This document shows, one piece after another, positions 12,698 through 21,379 of a stretch of DNA of 64,000 nucleotides. Location of the stretch: NCBI RefSeq assembly GCF_012927165.1, contig NZ_JABBGA010000015.1:1-64000 (forward strand). Direction: 5' to 3'. A model generated the notes under the pieces. The model made no database searches. It saw nothing but the letters and a program-made list of their open reading frames with translations, and had not been told where the DNA came from. Numbering within the stretch: position 1 is the first letter of the stretch; the number at the start of each line of letters is the position of its first letter. Both the position numbers and the translations under genes were made by a program. Origin of the DNA: Zoogloea dura. Lineage in GTDB: Bacteria > Pseudomonadota > Gammaproteobacteria > Burkholderiales > Rhodocyclaceae.

Positions 12698-14626
12698 TCA
12701 GACCTCGCCGCTGTGGATCCGGCGATACAGGGTGGCGCGGCTGATCCCCAGGCGCTTTGCCGCCAGCCGGACGTTTCCAGCGCATTCATCGAGGGCCCGG
12801 CGCATGGCCTCGCGCTCCAGGGAGGCCAGCACCCCGGCCTGGCCGCCGCCCGTCGCGGTGCCCTCGGGCAGTACCGGCACAAGGACCGAACGGGGGAAGT
12901 GCCCGGCCCCGATCCGCTCCCCCGCCGGTGCGATCGCGTGGGCATAGATGATGGCGTTCCTGAACTCACGCACATTGCCCGGCCACGGGTAGGCGGCCAG
13001 CCGCTCCAGGGCCTCGGGCGAGAAGCTGCGGGCACCGTCCGACAGCCCGGCCAGGATCGAGCACGCCAGCGCCTTCAGGTGGGGCCGCAGCCGCAGGGGT
13101 GAGAGGGTCAGCACGAAGGCGTTGATCCGGTAATACAGGTCGCGGCGGAAGCGCCCCTCCCGCACCGCCTGCTCGATGTCCTGGTGGGTGGCGCAGACCA
13201 GCTGGAAATCCACGCGCTGCGTCGCGCTGCCGCCGAGGCGGCTGACCTCCTTGCTCTCCAGGACGCGCAGCAGCCGGGCCTGCAGGTGCAGCGGCATGTC
13301 GCCGATCTCATCAAGGAACAGGGTGCCGCCGCCAGCCTGCTCGATCCGCCCGGCCGCGCCGCCGCGCCGGGCGCCGGTGAAGGCCCCCTCCTCGTAACCG
13401 AAAAGCTCGCTCTCGATCAGGCTCTCGGGGATCGCCGCACAGTTGATCGCCACGAAGGCGGCGTCGCGGCGGGTGCTGCGCTCGTGCAGTGCCCGCGCCA
13501 CGACATCCTTGCCGGTGCCGGTCTCGCCCAGCACCAGCACCGGCAGCCCGCTGTGCAGCGCCTTGAGTCCTATCTCCAGTTCCTCATTGATGCGCCCGTC
13601 GCCAAAGTCGCTGGTGGTGGTGTCAGGCACGCTGGCCGGCTTGAGCCTGACGGCCCTGCCGGCGCCCGCCACGGCCACCGCCGCCGGCGCGGCCAGGCCG
13701 GCGCCCTGCCCCTCGCGCGCCCACAACGACGCATACATGCAGATGCCCGAGCGCAGCTGCACGGGAATCGCCCCGCGCGCGCCCTGCAGCAGGGTCAGCG
13801 TGGTGCCGAAGCGCCCTTCGAAGAGATCCTCGTACTGCAGCCCGATCTGGTAGGTATCGACCCCCATGAAGCGCCGCGTCGCCTCGTTGGTCGCCAGGAT
13901 CTCGCCATCGTCGCCAAAGGCCAGGATCAGGTCGGCCGACGGCTCGGTGGAATGCGGCTGCCAGGCCAGCGTCACGATGGCCCGGGCCGGAATGCGCCGG
14001 AACAGCTCGTACTCGATGGCATGGGCACAGCGCGTGACCAGGGACAGCGCGCCGAAGTCGGCATGGGACGATCCGCGGGTGATATCGACGGTGCCGATCA
14101 GCCCCCCACGTGGGTCGACAATCGGCGCCGCGGCGCAGTGGAACAGCTTGTTGGCACTGAAGAAATGCTCGGGCCCGAAGACCCGCACCGGGCGCCTTTC
14201 CTTCAGGGCGCAGGCCATCGCCGAGGTGCCGATGGCCCCCTCCGACAGATCCACGCCGGGGCGGATGGCCTGGCGGATCTCCGGGTGCTGCTGTTCCAGC
14301 GCTCCGCCCACCGAGATCGCGTAGCCGCGGCTGTCGGTGAGCAGCACCGCGTAGCCGGCGCCGGCGATGGCTTTCTCCAGGTCGGCGACCGGCCCCGTGC
14401 CGGCCTCGAGCAGCATCCGGTTGCGCTGGACGAGCTCGCTGAGCCGCGACCGCCCCACCTGCTCGAACGCGATGGCTTCGCTCTCACTGCGGGCCGCGGC
14501 AATACAGCGCGACCACGAGCGGTAGATGGCGGGATCGATCAGGCTGCCATCTTCACGACCATCGTCGAAATAGGCACGGCGCGCGGCAACGATGCGCTCC
14601 ATGGATGCGGGGGCAAGCAGGCCCAT
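12698..14626 (-). CDS. sigma-54-dependent activator, AcoR/Fis family
   Basis: Bacterial enhancer-binding protein of about 642 residues. Order: GAF-type sensor (about 70-230), a PAS-like segment (about 240-310), an AAA+ domain with Walker A GETGTGKD (about 368-375), the sigma-54 contact loop GAFTGA (about 412-417) and Walker B FLDEIGDM, then a C-terminal Fis helix-turn-helix (about 600-640, NVRLAAKRLGISRATLYRRI). The start at 14626 is preceded by GAGGAGA; a further upstream in-frame start would cross the terminator of the neighbouring gene. Architecture is that of AcoR-type activators of alcohol, acetoin or alkane oxidation genes. It lies just downstream of, and on the same strand as, the oxidation operon, which has its own -24/-12 promoter candidate; it is the likely regulator. 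Confidence 0.9.
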   Translation of the reverse strand: MGLLAPASMERIVAARRAYFDDGREDGSLIDPAIYRSWSRCIAAARSESEAIAFEQVGRSRLSELVQRNRMLLEAGTGPVADLEKAIAGAGYAVLLTDSRGYAISVGGALEQQHPEIRQAIRPGVDLSEGAIGTSAMACALKERRPVRVFGPEHFFSANKLFHCAAAPIVDPRGGLIGTVDITRGSSHADFGALSLVTRCAHAIEYELFRRIPARAIVTLAWQPHSTEPSADLILAFGDDGEILATNEATRRFMGVDTYQIGLQYEDLFEGRFGTTLTLLQGARGAIPVQLRSGICMYASLWAREGQGAGLAAPAAVAVAGAGRAVRLKPASVPDTTTSDFGDGRINEELEIGLKALHSGLPVLVLGETGTGKDVVARALHERSTRRDAAFVAINCAAIPESLIESELFGYEEGAFTGARRGGAAGRIEQAGGGTLFLDEIGDMPLHLQARLLRVLESKEVSRLGGSATQRVDFQLVCATHQDIEQAVREGRFRRDLYYRINAFVLTLSPLRLRPHLKALACSILAGLSDGARSFSPEALERLAAYPWPGNVREFRNAIIYAHAIAPAGERIGAGHFPRSVLVPVLPEGTATGGGQAGVLASLEREAMRRALDECAGNVRLAAKRLGISRATLYRRIHSGEV

Positions 14627-14732
14627 GCGGTGTCTCCTCGGTGGTGCCGATCTCGCCGGCTTTTTATCAATAATACTTGAAAATCGCGAGATTTCTGGAT
14701 GCGGGAATCCTTGCACCGCCGCCATCGAAAAC

Positions 14733-14758
14733 AAAAAAGGGCTACCTTGCGGTAGCCC
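14733..14758 (-). terminator. intrinsic terminator after aldehyde dehydrogenase gene
   Basis: On the minus strand GGGCTACC-GCAA-GGTAGCCC is followed directly by TTTTTT. It is an 8-bp perfect GC-rich stem with a tetraloop, placed 48 bases after the aldehyde dehydrogenase stop and before the activator gene. It closes the oxidation operon and implies a separate promoter for the activator. Confidence 0.88.
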
Positions 14759-14805
14759 AAAGGGACTGCACGGGGAGGCCCGTGCCGGAGAGAACGCTTC
14801 AGCCG

Positions 14806-16269
14806 TCAGAACGGATACTGGATGCCCTTGTGGGAGACGCTGACCCACTGGGTCTGGGTGAACTCCTCGAAATTGGCCGGGCCGCCGAAGCGCCCGCCGT
14901 TGCCGGAGGCGCCCATGCCACCGAAAGGAATGTGGAATTCGTTGTTCACGGTCTGGTCGTTGATGTGAACCATCCCTGCGCGAAGCTTCGAAGCCAGCGC
15001 GGAGGCCCGCCCCATCGCGCTGCCATGCACGGCGGCGGCCAGGCCGTAGGGCGAGCGCTTGACCAGGGTCACCGCCTCTTCGTCCGTATCGAACACGGTG
15101 ACGGGCGCCACCGGCCCGAAGATCTCCTCGCTGAAGGCCGGCATGTCGGGCGTCACGTCGGCCAGCACCGTGGCCTCGAAGAACTGCCCCTGGCGCCGTC
15201 CACCCGCGACGATGCGGGCGCCCATGGCCACCGAGCGCTGCACGATGTCCTCCACCCGCTCGGCCTGGCGCAGGTTGATCAACGGCCCCAGGTGCACCGG
15301 CTCGGTGGCCGGATTGCCCACCACCAGCCGGGAGGCCCGCTCGGCGAGCAGGCCGATGTAGCGCTCGGCAACACCGCGCTGCACCAGGTGCCGGCCGGCC
15401 TGCATGCAGATCTGCCCCTGGTGCAGGAAGGCGCCCCAGGCGCCGCAGGACGAGGCCACCTCGAGGTCTGCGTCATCCAGCACGACCAGCGGATTGTTGC
15501 CGCCCAGCTCCAGCGCCACCTTCTTGAGCATGCGCCCGCACACCTCGCCGATGCTGCGCCCGACCTGGGTCGAGCCGGTGAAGGAGATCATCTTCACATC
15601 GGGGTGGGCGACCAGGTCGGCACCGGTCTGCGGGCCACCGGGCAGCACGTGGAAGACGCCCCTGGGCAGGCCCGCCGCCTCGAACACCTCGGCCAGCAGC
15701 AGGCCGCCGCAGACGGCGCTCTGCAGATCCGGCTTGAGGACCACGGCGTTGCCCACGGCCAGGGCCGGCAGCACCGAACGCATGGACAGCAGGATCGGGA
15801 AGTTCCACGGCGCGATCACCCCCACCACACCGATCGGCAGGCGCTGGCAGTAGTTCATGCGGCCGGGCATGGCCGAGGGGTACAGCTCGCCGACGGGCTG
15901 CATCGGCATGGCCGCGGCCATCTGCGCCTGCTCGTAGACGGCCTGGATCTCCCACTCCGCCTTGGCCGGGATGGAACCGCATTCGCGGATGTTCCAGTGG
16001 TTGAATTCCGCGGTCCGCTCGCGGATCAGGCGGGCCACATTGCGCAGCACCTCGGCGCGGCGGTCGAAGGACCAGCCGGCCCATTCGGCCTGGGCCTGGC
16101 GGGCGATCTCCACCGAGGCCGCCACATCGGCCGTGCTGGCGGTGGCCAGCATGGCCAGGCTTGCGCCGGTGGCCGCTTCGCGGGCCGGCACGCTCTCGCC
16201 ATGGCCCGGGAGCCACTCGCCCGTGAACAGCTTGTTGTCCCAGTTACGGCCGGAAGTCGAAGTCATCAT
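14806..16269 (-). CDS. NAD(P)-dependent aldehyde dehydrogenase, benzaldehyde dehydrogenase-like
   Basis: Aldehyde dehydrogenase of 487 residues oxidising an aldehyde to the acid. Catalytic Cys288 lies in GQICMQ, the general base Glu254 in LELGGNN, the coenzyme-loop FTGST near 230 and the APWNFP segment near 150. Start chosen at the first of two Met codons behind an AGGAG site; a longer upstream reading overlaps the dehydrogenase gene and is rejected. GQICMQAGRH and the MPMQPVGELYPS segment resemble the XylC-like aromatic aldehyde group, but substrate is inference. It is last in the operon, 11 bases after the GMC dehydrogenase gene, and would oxidise the aldehyde made by that enzyme. Confidence 0.9.
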   Translation of the reverse strand: MMTSTSGRNWDNKLFTGEWLPGHGESVPAREAATGASLAMLATASTADVAASVEIARQAQAEWAGWSFDRRAEVLRNVARLIRERTAEFNHWNIRECGSIPAKAEWEIQAVYEQAQMAAAMPMQPVGELYPSAMPGRMNYCQRLPIGVVGVIAPWNFPILLSMRSVLPALAVGNAVVLKPDLQSAVCGGLLLAEVFEAAGLPRGVFHVLPGGPQTGADLVAHPDVKMISFTGSTQVGRSIGEVCGRMLKKVALELGGNNPLVVLDDADLEVASSCGAWGAFLHQGQICMQAGRHLVQRGVAERYIGLLAERASRLVVGNPATEPVHLGPLINLRQAERVEDIVQRSVAMGARIVAGGRRQGQFFEATVLADVTPDMPAFSEEIFGPVAPVTVFDTDEEAVTLVKRSPYGLAAAVHGSAMGRASALASKLRAGMVHINDQTVNNEFHIPFGGMGASGNGGRFGGPANFEEFTQTQWVSVSHKGIQYPF

Positions 16270-16280
16270 GCATTCTCCTG

Positions 16281-17843
16281 TCAGGCGTGAGCCTGGTTGA
16301 TCTGATCGCTGATATAGGTGGCCAGGGCGTACACCGTCTCCGACGGGTTGTAGCCGATGGAGGTCGGCAGCAGGCTGGCATCCATGACGTAGAGGTTCTT
16401 CACGTCGTGGGTCTCGCCCTGCGGATTGACCACCGTGCGTGTCGGGTCGGCCCCCATGCGGCAGCTGCCCTGGGGATGGAAGGAGGTGTAGCGGTAGCGC
16501 GCCGGCTCGTTCCTCAGCCCGTCGATGACCGCGTCGATCTGCTTCGCGCTGTCGATCACGCACTTCTGCGAGGTCGGCACATGCACCCGCCGGGCGCCCG
16601 CAGCAAACAGGATGCGGGCATTGGTCTTGAGCCCCGCCTTCATGGCCTCGAAGTCCTGGTCGTCCACCTCGTAGTGGATCTGCTTGGCCCCGTCCTTCCA
16701 GCTCACCTCGCCCACGTTCTTGTCGTGGATGAGGGTGATCAGGCGCACGGTGTTGCGGTAGCGGCTCATGTAGGCCATGTAGGGCTTGCCGGTGCCCGGC
16801 TCGACCTGGAAGCTCGCCTCCACCGGGTCCTGCACCGCGTTGAGCAGCAGGTAGCCGCCCTCCTCCGGCAAGGTCCAGCGATCCACGTAGAGGGAATGCG
16901 TGGCGCCGTGGAAGTCGTCCACATGCTTGTCGAACTCGGCGGTCAGCGACAGCGTCGGGTGGCAGGCGAAGTTCTTGCCCACCTGCCCGCTGGAGTTGGC
17001 CAGCCCGCTGCGCAGCAGCAGCACCGGCGTCTGCACCGGGCCGGCGGCCAGGATCACGATGGGCGCATCGACGCGCAGGTCGGCCTTCTTCCTGCCGCTG
17101 GCCGGGTCGATCACCTCGGCCAGCACGCCGCTCGCCACGCCCTTGTCGGCGAGCACCTGCACCACCCGGGTGTCGGCATGGAGGGTGGCGCCCTTCTCCA
17201 CCGCCCACGGCAGGTAGGTGACCAGCATCGACTGCTTGCGGTCGGACACGCAGCCTGCGAAGCAGAAGCCGGTGAGGCCGCAGTTCTTCACGTTGCGCTT
17301 GGCCACCCCCGCCGGGATGCCGAGCTTCTTGAGCCCCTTGTTGATGATCTCGGCGCCGGGGCTCGTTTCGTGGCGGGCGTTCTGCTGGATCTGCAGGTTG
17401 CGCTCGACCTTGTCGAAATAAGGCGCCATGACGGCCGGGGTGAGATTGGTCAGGCCGTATTCCCGCGCCCACAGGTCGAGGTAGTAATCCGGCGTGCGGA
17501 AGCACAGGGCCGCATTGACCACCGTCGAGCCGCCCACGCAGGCGCCCTGCAGGATCGAGATGTCGCCATGGGTGTTGGATTGGCCGCCGTGGTCCTGGTA
17601 CAGGGTGCCCATGGCGATCGCCATCATCTCGGAGAACTTCTCCGAGGGCACATAGGGCCCGGCCTCCAGGACGATGACCTTCTTTCCCTTCGACGCCAGT
17701 TCGTAGGCCGCGATGGCGCCGCCGGCGCCGGAGCCGACGATGACCGCATCGGCCTTGAGCTCGACCCGGCTTGCCGAAATGTCGCTGGCCTGGGTGACCT
17801 TGAGGCCGTGGGTGGCCGGCTGAATCGTGATCTTCTTGTCCAT
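16281..17843 (-). CDS. GMC-family FAD alcohol dehydrogenase
   Basis: Glucose-methanol-choline oxidoreductase of 520 residues. The FAD-binding VGSGAGGAIAAYEL is near residue 34, followed by the second family signature around GACVGGSTVVN (about 97-107) and the C-terminal active-site region FHPQGSCRMG and NPSETVYALATY. Start at 17843 with a GGAGAG ribosome site; the preceding in-frame Met has none. Such enzymes oxidise primary alcohols and pass electrons to a quinone or cytochrome when paired with a small Tat-exported subunit. That partner is encoded 13 bases upstream. No signal peptide is seen here, so export would require hitch-hiking on the Tat partner, as known for gluconate and fructose dehydrogenases. 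Confidence 0.9.
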   Translation of the reverse strand: MDKKITIQPATHGLKVTQASDISASRVELKADAVIVGSGAGGAIAAYELASKGKKVIVLEAGPYVPSEKFSEMMAIAMGTLYQDHGGQSNTHGDISILQGACVGGSTVVNAALCFRTPDYYLDLWAREYGLTNLTPAVMAPYFDKVERNLQIQQNARHETSPGAEIINKGLKKLGIPAGVAKRNVKNCGLTGFCFAGCVSDRKQSMLVTYLPWAVEKGATLHADTRVVQVLADKGVASGVLAEVIDPASGRKKADLRVDAPIVILAAGPVQTPVLLLRSGLANSSGQVGKNFACHPTLSLTAEFDKHVDDFHGATHSLYVDRWTLPEEGGYLLLNAVQDPVEASFQVEPGTGKPYMAYMSRYRNTVRLITLIHDKNVGEVSWKDGAKQIHYEVDDQDFEAMKAGLKTNARILFAAGARRVHVPTSQKCVIDSAKQIDAVIDGLRNEPARYRYTSFHPQGSCRMGADPTRTVVNPQGETHDVKNLYVMDASLLPTSIGYNPSETVYALATYISDQINQAHA

Positions 17844-17856
17844 GTGTCTCTCCACC

Positions 17857-18465
17857 TCAAGCCTGGGGCATCGGTGCATTGCCCTGGGACTTCAGGCCCC
17901 AGTGCTTGGAAACCGGGCCGTCGTAGCCCAGGGGTGCCCAGGTGGGCGGATTGGCCCAATAGGCCAGGCCCACGAGCTTCTTCAGCCCGACCGCCAGCGC
18001 CCGCTGGGGCACTTCGCGGGAATCGGCCCAGGCATCGAGAAAGGCCCGCGCCTGGGCATCGTTCAGCTCGACAAAGCGCTTGTGGAACTGCCCCTGCGGG
18101 CCATCGTTGAAGTAGGCGATGCCGCCCTTCAGGCCGGCCAGGATGTGCGGCTCCATGGTCGCCAGCAGGGCCGCATCCAGGGTCTGCAGCACGGGCACGT
18201 CCTTCACCGGCAGCAGCTTCGTGCCTTCGGTCACCAGCACCACCTCCACCAGGCGGCGGAACACCGCGTATTCCGCTTCGGACAGATGCGTGATGCCCGG
18301 CGGCATGGCGGCCAGGGCATTGACGGGAGAGATCACGCCGCCGGCCAGCGCCAGGCTCGCGGCAATGCTGCTGAACTTCAGGAAATCCCGGCGCCCCAGG
18401 CTCTGGATATGGGACATGGCCTGAAGCGCGTCCGGCGCCAGGTCCTTCTGCTTTAGGTTTCTCAT
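17857..18465 (-). CDS. Tat-exported small subunit, gluconate 2-dehydrogenase subunit 3-like
   Basis: 202 residues with a twin-arginine signal (GRRDFLKFSSIAASLALAGG, about residues 24-43), so the folded protein is exported across the inner membrane. The remaining domain is alpha-helical and resembles the small gamma subunits that accompany GMC flavoproteins. It lies directly before the GMC dehydrogenase gene (13-base gap), fitting a complex in which this subunit carries the flavoprotein out. No heme c (CxxCH) motif is present here or in the operon, so the electron acceptor is missing from view. Start supported by AGGAG nine bases upstream. Confidence 0.82.
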   Translation of the reverse strand: MRNLKQKDLAPDALQAMSHIQSLGRRDFLKFSSIAASLALAGGVISPVNALAAMPPGITHLSEAEYAVFRRLVEVVLVTEGTKLLPVKDVPVLQTLDAALLATMEPHILAGLKGGIAYFNDGPQGQFHKRFVELNDAQARAFLDAWADSREVPQRALAVGLKKLVGLAYWANPPTWAPLGYDGPVSKHWGLKSQGNAPMPQA

Positions 18466-18508
18466 TGATATGTGCTCCTGTTGGGTTCTCGGAGGGACCA
18501 GCCCTTCA

Positions 18509-19402
18509 TCAGAAGACCTTGACCACCCGCAGATTGAGCCGCGAGGATTCCTTCCAGCCGTTCTCGATGTTCAGGGCCTGCCCGCCCTGCACCTGCAACT
18601 GGAGATCCGGCGCAACAAAGGTGGCGAAGGTGGCCAGCAGCCGGTTGTTGTTCATGCGGTCGTGCTGGGCCACACCATTCAGCTTCGTTTCGCCGCCGAT
18701 GTCGTGGAAATACGAGAGCGCCAGATGGGTCTGCGGTGACACCAGGTAGCGCAGGTGGGCCTGGGCGCTATGGCTGCCGTCCTGCTTCAAGGTCTGCCCG
18801 GCATAGTTGTCGTTCTTGCCATACACCGCGGTCTCGAGGATGAAGTCCAGCATGAAGCTGTCGCCCAGCGCCGTCACATAGCCCGCATGGAAGATCCCCT
18901 TCCAGCGGTTCTGGCCGATATTGACGCCACCCTTGCGCGCCTCGTAATTGCCGACCGGCACCGAAGCAAAGGCCGACAGGCCGAACCACTGCTTCCTTTC
19001 CGGCTGATTGACCAGCCACAGGGTGCCGCCCAACATCGGGTCACCCACCCCGCTGGACGATTCCGACGCAGGCTCCTTGAGCGACACCGACCCGAAGGGC
19101 ACGATGATCTGCGGGTCGATGACGTAATCGCCGAGCTTGGTGAAATGCACGTAGCGCAGCAGGCCGATATCGGTCTTCAGCTTGAAGGGGCCGGGCACCC
19201 GGTCGCCGCCCGAATGGAAGGCATTACGCTCGGTGTGCTGGTAATAGACGATGCCCAGGTCGACACCCGGCGGAAGGGCTGCGTAGTCGCCCGGATCGGT
19301 GGCGATCTCCGCCGCGGCGGCCATCCCGGAAAGGGCACAGGGCACGCACATGAGGGCGACCCTGCGCCTGCGCGACGGGGCCTTGCTACTTTTCAGCTTC
19401 AT
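18509..19402 (-). CDS. outer-membrane channel, SphA/MetA-pathway phenol degradation family
   Basis: 297 residues. A basic N-terminus and signal peptide (about 1-34) precede a beta-barrel sequence with alternating hydrophobic strands and a C-terminal LRVVKVF aromatic end. The family is seen next to aromatic and alcohol degradation genes and is presumed to bring hydrophobic substrates through the outer membrane. Start chosen at 19402 because AGGAGA precedes it and the signal peptide begins there; a longer in-frame reading has no ribosome site. It is the first gene of a four-gene operon with the Tat subunit, GMC dehydrogenase and aldehyde dehydrogenase. Confidence 0.83.
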   Translation of the reverse strand: MKLKSSKAPSRRRRVALMCVPCALSGMAAAAEIATDPGDYAALPPGVDLGIVYYQHTERNAFHSGGDRVPGPFKLKTDIGLLRYVHFTKLGDYVIDPQIIVPFGSVSLKEPASESSSGVGDPMLGGTLWLVNQPERKQWFGLSAFASVPVGNYEARKGGVNIGQNRWKGIFHAGYVTALGDSFMLDFILETAVYGKNDNYAGQTLKQDGSHSAQAHLRYLVSPQTHLALSYFHDIGGETKLNGVAQHDRMNNNRLLATFATFVAPDLQLQVQGGQALNIENGWKESSRLNLRVVKVF

Positions 19403-19457
19403 GAATTTGTCTCCTGATATTTTTTTGAGTACGCACAGAAACAGCAGGAACAGGGAT

Positions 19458-19473
19458 GGCAAAAAGCATTCCA
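19458..19473 (-). promoter_or_regulatory. candidate sigma-54 (-24/-12) promoter of the oxidation operon
   Basis: Read on the minus strand, TGGAATGCTTTTTGCC has the invariant GG and GC separated by exactly ten bases, as required of a -24/-12 promoter (consensus TGGCAC-N5-TTGC). It sits 56-71 bases before the first gene of the operon whose neighbour encodes a sigma-54 activator. Match outside GG/GC is partial. Confidence 0.6.
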
Positions 19474-19591
19474 GCCTCCGCTGCGCGTCGACAAATCCAT
19501 TAAAACGCTTGGCAATCAGGGCTTTGACGAAAAAACTCAAAACGCATGGGCATCCAATTCTGGTGTCCGCGTTTTCTTTCTGAAACCGGCA

Positions 19592-19606
19592 GTCTCAATT
19601 TGAGAC
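19592..19606. promoter_or_regulatory. 15-bp palindrome, candidate enhancer for the sigma-54 activator
   Basis: GTCTCAA-T-TTGAGAC is a perfect 7-1-7 inverted repeat about 120 bases upstream of the -24/-12 promoter candidate, the distance at which enhancer-binding proteins usually bind. The rest of the 395-base gap (19403-19797) shows no gene. Confidence 0.5.
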
Positions 19607-19797
19607 CGGGCAACGCCGGATGCAAGGCTGCGGAGTGCCCGGAACGGGTGACGAACCGTGCCTCAGGATTGCGGATTTCTGGAAGAATCGTCCGGCGGGA
19701 TGCACACCACGTGCATCGGAAAGCCATCGCGCAATCCAATAACAATAAGACTCCCTATCCCTCCACCTCTCCCCCCCACACACCACGAGATATCGAA

Positions 19798-20679
19798 ATG
19801 AACATTGCCATCGCCATGGGCGTCATCGGAGCCCTTGTCGCCGCCGGCCTCCTGTACTGGATCCGCCAGCTGCAAACCCAGGCAAGCGGCGCGGCCCGCC
19901 AGCTCACCGACGCCAGGGCACGCGAAGACGCGCTGCAGGACACGATCCGCGAACTGAGGGCGGCCGGCGAACGCAGGCCCGACCCCCGCAAGGAGGCGCC
20001 CTCCTGCATCCCGGACCTGCTCGGCCCCCTCGCCAAGGCGCAGGCGCTGTCCGATGACCTCGGCAGCACCGTGGACCAGGCCTTGTCCGACATGGACACC
20101 GCCAACACCCTGGCCCGCGCCAGCGGGCAGCGGGTCATGGACGGCTACCAGCTCATGCAGAAGGCCAATGGCGAGATCGCCAGGCTCGGCGGCAGCCTCG
20201 ACCGCGCCCGGGCGGATCTCGAATTGCTGGCCAGCCAGTCCGCAAAGATCAACAACCTGGTCTCATCGATCACCCAGATCTCCGAGCAGACCAACCTGCT
20301 GGCCCTCAACGCCGCCATCGAGGCCGCCCGGGCCGGCGAGGCCGGGCGGGGCTTTGCGGTGGTGGCCGATGAAGTGCGCAAGCTTGCCGAACAGGCGCGC
20401 AAGGCCAGCGAGCAGATCGGCCAGATCGCCGGCCAGCTCACCGCCACCTCCAGCGACGCCGCCGGCGCGATGAAGGACACCGACGCGGTCGTCAAATCGG
20501 GGCTCGCCGTCGCCTCCAGCGCCCAGGCGGCGATGGAGGAGATCCAGTCCGGCGCCAAGCGGCGCATCGAGGTCATCGGCCAGATCACTGCGGGCATCAA
20601 CCACCAGAAAACCCTGGGCAGCCAGATCCGCGAAACCCTAGGCCAGATCCAGGGCCTGGCGGCCCGCCAGCAGGCCTGA
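19798..20679 (+). CDS. short methyl-accepting chemotaxis-like protein
   Basis: 293 residues: one N-terminal membrane helix (about 3-21), a short linker and a signalling coiled coil containing the conserved hairpin tip ([20 protein letters not shown], near 160-180, then [16 protein letters not shown]). There is no periplasmic sensor and no HAMP domain, so it is anchored to the inner membrane and must take its input from inside or from a partner. Start chosen just before the membrane helix, though no strong ribosome site is visible. Chemotaxis or a chemosensory-like (c-di-GMP, type IV pili) output are equally possible. Confidence 0.82.
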   Translation: MNIAIAMGVIGALVAAGLLYWIRQLQTQASGAARQLTDARAREDALQDTIRELRAAGERRPDPRKEAPSCIPDLLGPLAKAQALSDDLGSTVDQALSDMDTANTLARASGQRVMDGYQLMQKANGEIARLGGSLDRARADLELLASQSAKINNLVSSITQISEQTNLLALNAAIEAARAGEAGRGFAVVADEVRKLAEQARKASEQIGQIAGQLTATSSDAAGAMKDTDAVVKSGLAVASSAQAAMEEIQSGAKRRIEVIGQITAGINHQKTLGSQIRETLGQIQGLAARQQA

Positions 20680-20868
20680 ACCTCCCGCCACTGCAGCCGT
20701 GCCCCGGCGCACACGGGGCCGGCGTCAGATCAATCCCACATTTCATTCGGACCAGACCGACTGCCCGGCCGGGCGAGGGCGGATAAATTGAAGCCATGCA
20801 GAACACCTGCACGACAGGCCGCTCCCCCGGGAGCCCTGTGCCGACAACCGGCCTCAAGGAGATCCGTC

Positions 20869-21072
20869 ATGAACCGCGACATCATCGAAGGCAACTGGAA
20901 GCAACTCAAAGGCAAGCTCAAGGAGCAGTGGGGCAAGCTCACCGACGACGACCTGGACATCATCGAGGGCAAGCGCGAAGTCCTCGCCGGCAGGCTGCAG
21001 GAACGCTACGGCGTCACCAAGGACGAGGCCGAGAAGTATGTGAAGGAGTGGGAAAGCAAGCACGACACCTGA
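20869..21072 (+). CDS. CsbD-family stress protein
   Basis: 67-residue, highly charged helical protein matching the CsbD/YjbJ pattern: [30 protein letters not shown] at the front, then [11 protein letters not shown] near the end. A strong AAGGAGA ribosome site precedes the ATG at 20869. The family is abundant in stationary phase and stress and has no known catalytic activity. It is followed after 46 bases by a DUF1328 membrane protein, a common pairing, and both end before a hairpin terminator. Confidence 0.93.
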   Translation: MNRDIIEGNWKQLKGKLKEQWGKLTDDDLDIIEGKREVLAGRLQERYGVTKDEAEKYVKEWESKHDT

Positions 21073-21118
21073 CCCTGCCCTTCTTTCCACCCGCCCTCCC
21101 CTCTGAAGGAGCGAAAAG

Positions 21119-21286
21119 ATGCTGCACTACGCCGTCGTTTTCTTCGTGATCGCCCTGATCGCCGCGGTCTTCGGCTTCGGGGGGATTGCAGCCGGTGCGG
21201 TGGAGATAGCGAGGATCCTGTTCTTCGTCTTCCTCATCCTTGCCGTGCTCAGCTTCATCTTCAACGCGCTGCGGGGCAGGCACTGA
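21119..21286 (+). CDS. DUF1328 small membrane protein
   Basis: 55-residue protein, almost all hydrophobic, with two membrane helices (about 4-22 and 29-48) and a basic tail NALRGRH. The sequence [20 protein letters not shown] and the [15 protein letters not shown] turn are typical of DUF1328. GAAGGAG lies 8 bases before the ATG. It shares the operon with the CsbD gene and is likely also stress-induced; function unknown. Confidence 0.92.
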   Translation: MLHYAVVFFVIALIAAVFGFGGIAAGAVEIARILFFVFLILAVLSFIFNALRGRH

Positions 21287-21305
21287 CCCCACACCCGGCG
21301 CAACG

Positions 21306-21336
21306 CAAGGGACAGGCCCTCTCAGGCCCTGTCCCT
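21306..21336 (+). terminator. hairpin terminator after CsbD/DUF1328 operon
   Basis: AAGGGACAGG and CCTGTCCCTT form a 10-bp perfect stem around an 11-base loop, 20 bases after the stop and followed by TTGTTGCGTTT. It could also act on the converging AsmA-family gene. Confidence 0.75.
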
Positions 21337-21379
21337 TGTTGCGTTTACCGGCCGAAGCCGCGGGCCACAGCGCCTCGCC

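Noticed and set aside
14627-14848. Upstream extension of the sigma-54 activator
   Set aside because: It would read through the intrinsic terminator hairpin, and the GAGGAGA site fixes the start at 14626.
16270-17505. N-terminal extension of the aldehyde dehydrogenase to 899 codons
   Set aside because: The extension lies over the GMC gene in another frame; AGGAG at the internal Met marks the true start.
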